A DNA stretch of 35,348 nt, taken from contig JAKSBV010000033.1 in assembly GCA_022360955.1 (NCBI GenBank), positions 1 to 35,348 on the forward strand. The letters run 5' to 3'. A model generated the notes under the pieces. The model did no database searches. It had not been told where the DNA came from and worked only from the letters and a program-made list of their open reading frames with translations. This stretch comes from Bacillota bacterium. Its GTDB lineage: Bacteria; Bacillota; Clostridia; SK-Y3. How positions within the stretch are numbered: position 1 is the first letter of the stretch; every line of letters begins with the position of its first letter. A program made the translations under genes and the position numbers. Below, in pieces: positions 34,720 through 35,348 of this stretch.

Positions 34720-34884
34720 TTAGCGTATAGTGTAGTATGTCTGAGGGGTAAATTTCTCTAAAGAATACATAGCCTTTTTAAAGCCTGTTAACAAATCTTT
34801 TGCAGCTTAAATATTTTGCAATTCTGTTTCAATCTCGTATTTCTCCAACATGCTCATACCGAATCCTATACGCTTTTCTTTCAT
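34720..34884 (-). pseudogene. Small reading frame with an internal stop, unknown
   Basis: A strong GGAGG eight bases before ATG 34884 opens a 25-codon frame ending in TAA at 34807-34809. The same frame then stays open for another 28 codons to TAA at 34720-34722. Both halves look protein-like (GFGMSMLEKYEIE, then LLTGFKKAMYSLEKF). It may be a genuine 25-residue peptide or a gene broken by one nonsense change. I recognise no family. It follows the gene at 34959-35348 in the same direction. Confidence 0.45.
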
Positions 34885-34958
34885 TCGGCCAGCCTCCATA
34901 TAGAGCTAAATTTAGTAACGCAGTAAGGCTGCGGAAATACAGATGTGTCCGACACTTA

Positions 34959-35348
34959 TTAATTTCTTAATTCATCTGATTCCTCGTCTGCTATGCTGTT
35001 CGTGCCTGCATTTGCTTTATTATTTGCAACCGGTGTTTCAGACATTGGCTCATTTAATGCAGTTCTGCTAATAAAGTCATGCCAATCGTCAAAGTAATCA
35101 ATGATCACATAGGTATCTTGTAAATCTTTTTCGTTTGAGATTAAATCAATTTCGTATTGGATGATGTCGTTAAGTTCTTTTGCCGGATGATGATTATAAA
35201 ATTTTTCCATATACGCATTGATTTTTTGTACATCATCTTCACCGTATTTTGACAAAATATCATTAGGCATAGACTGTGTAAATCTATATGCACTTAAAAA
35301 TGTTTCATCAAAATAACGTACAATCTCTATGTTTACACCTATATGATC
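34959..35348 (-). CDS. Partial CDS cut by the right window edge, unknown
   Basis: The frame is open from the right edge (no start codon in the window) to the stop at 34959. At least 129 codons are present. An internal ATG at 35270 has no ribosome binding site, and the preceding 26 codons (VRYFDETFLSAYRF and so on) look coding, so the gene begins outside. The sequence is acidic and has motifs YFDDWHDFI and KYGEDDV. I faintly associate it with small proteins of clostridial integrative elements but cannot name a family. Confidence 0.7.
   Translation of the reverse strand, partial: DHIGVNIEIVRYFDETFLSAYRFTQSMPNDILSKYGEDDVQKINAYMEKFYNHHPAKELNDIIQYEIDLISNEKDLQDTYVIIDYFDDWHDFISRTALNEPMSETPVANNKANAGTNSIADEESDELRN

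Noticed and set aside
29343-35348. Duplicated tRNA-Leu 3' end (att site) in the accessory region
   Set aside because: I looked for a repeat of the T-arm and acceptor sequence and found none inside the window.
1-35348. CRISPR array, rRNA genes, intact insertion sequence or prophage
   Set aside because: No regular 25-40 base repeats with unique spacers, no rRNA sequence, and no transposase, integrase or phage structural gene was seen on either strand.

Overview
The window reads as chromosomal DNA of an anaerobic, endospore-forming member of the class Clostridia. It is A+T-rich, nearly every gene lies on the minus strand, and it carries spo0A, spoIVB and a PdaA-type cortex deacetylase. It also has an oxygen-sensitive BadF/HgdC-type activase set and strong Gram-positive ribosome binding sites. 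I cannot name the species from sequence alone.

Layout. Positions 1-212 hold one copy of a dispersed repeat whose inverted partner lies at 31041-31246. Positions 326-7079 hold sporulation and membrane-organisation genes: spo0A, spoIVB, a small membrane-anchored protein, floA, nfeD and pdaA. Positions 7236-9301 hold an M18 aminopeptidase and a PF06541-type membrane protein. Positions 9498-13402 hold a TetR regulator with a clear promoter and operator, two 2-hydroxyacyl-CoA dehydratase-like/DUF2229-like proteins and an ATP-dependent activase. Positions 13686-20960 hold a five-gene cluster: a large surface protein, an ABC ATPase, an ABC-2 permease, a coiled-coil membrane protein and a MoxR AAA+ ATPase. 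The DUF58 and VWA genes that usually accompany MoxR are absent. Positions 21048-25370 hold a lytic transglycosylase, coaE, polA and a small DUF3006-like protein. Positions 25886-29005 hold an ECF sigma factor with its zinc-finger anti-sigma factor, then aroC.

tRNA-Leu(CAA) at 29256-29342 is the one gene on the plus strand. Beyond it the content looks accessory: two unrecognised A+T-rich genes, a repeat copy, a BlaI/M56 repressor-sensor pair of visibly higher G+C, a Phd-type antitoxin with a nonsense-mutated RelE/ParE toxin, a small broken reading frame, and a gene cut by the window edge that may come from an integrative element.

How the parts fit. The left third serves sporulation control (Spo0A, SpoIVB), spore cortex modification (PdaA) and membrane microdomains (FloA/NfeD). 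The TetR unit is probably an autoregulated low-potential reductase or dehydratase system of unknown substrate. The MoxR cluster is the best candidate here for an uncharacterised multi-protein envelope machine. The window also has an unusual number of short intergenic repeats: 22-bp iterons at aroC, G-tract repeats touching both ends of coaE, and a CTGTCAGCTGTAC family. No CRISPR array, rRNA, intact transposase or recognised riboswitch was seen.
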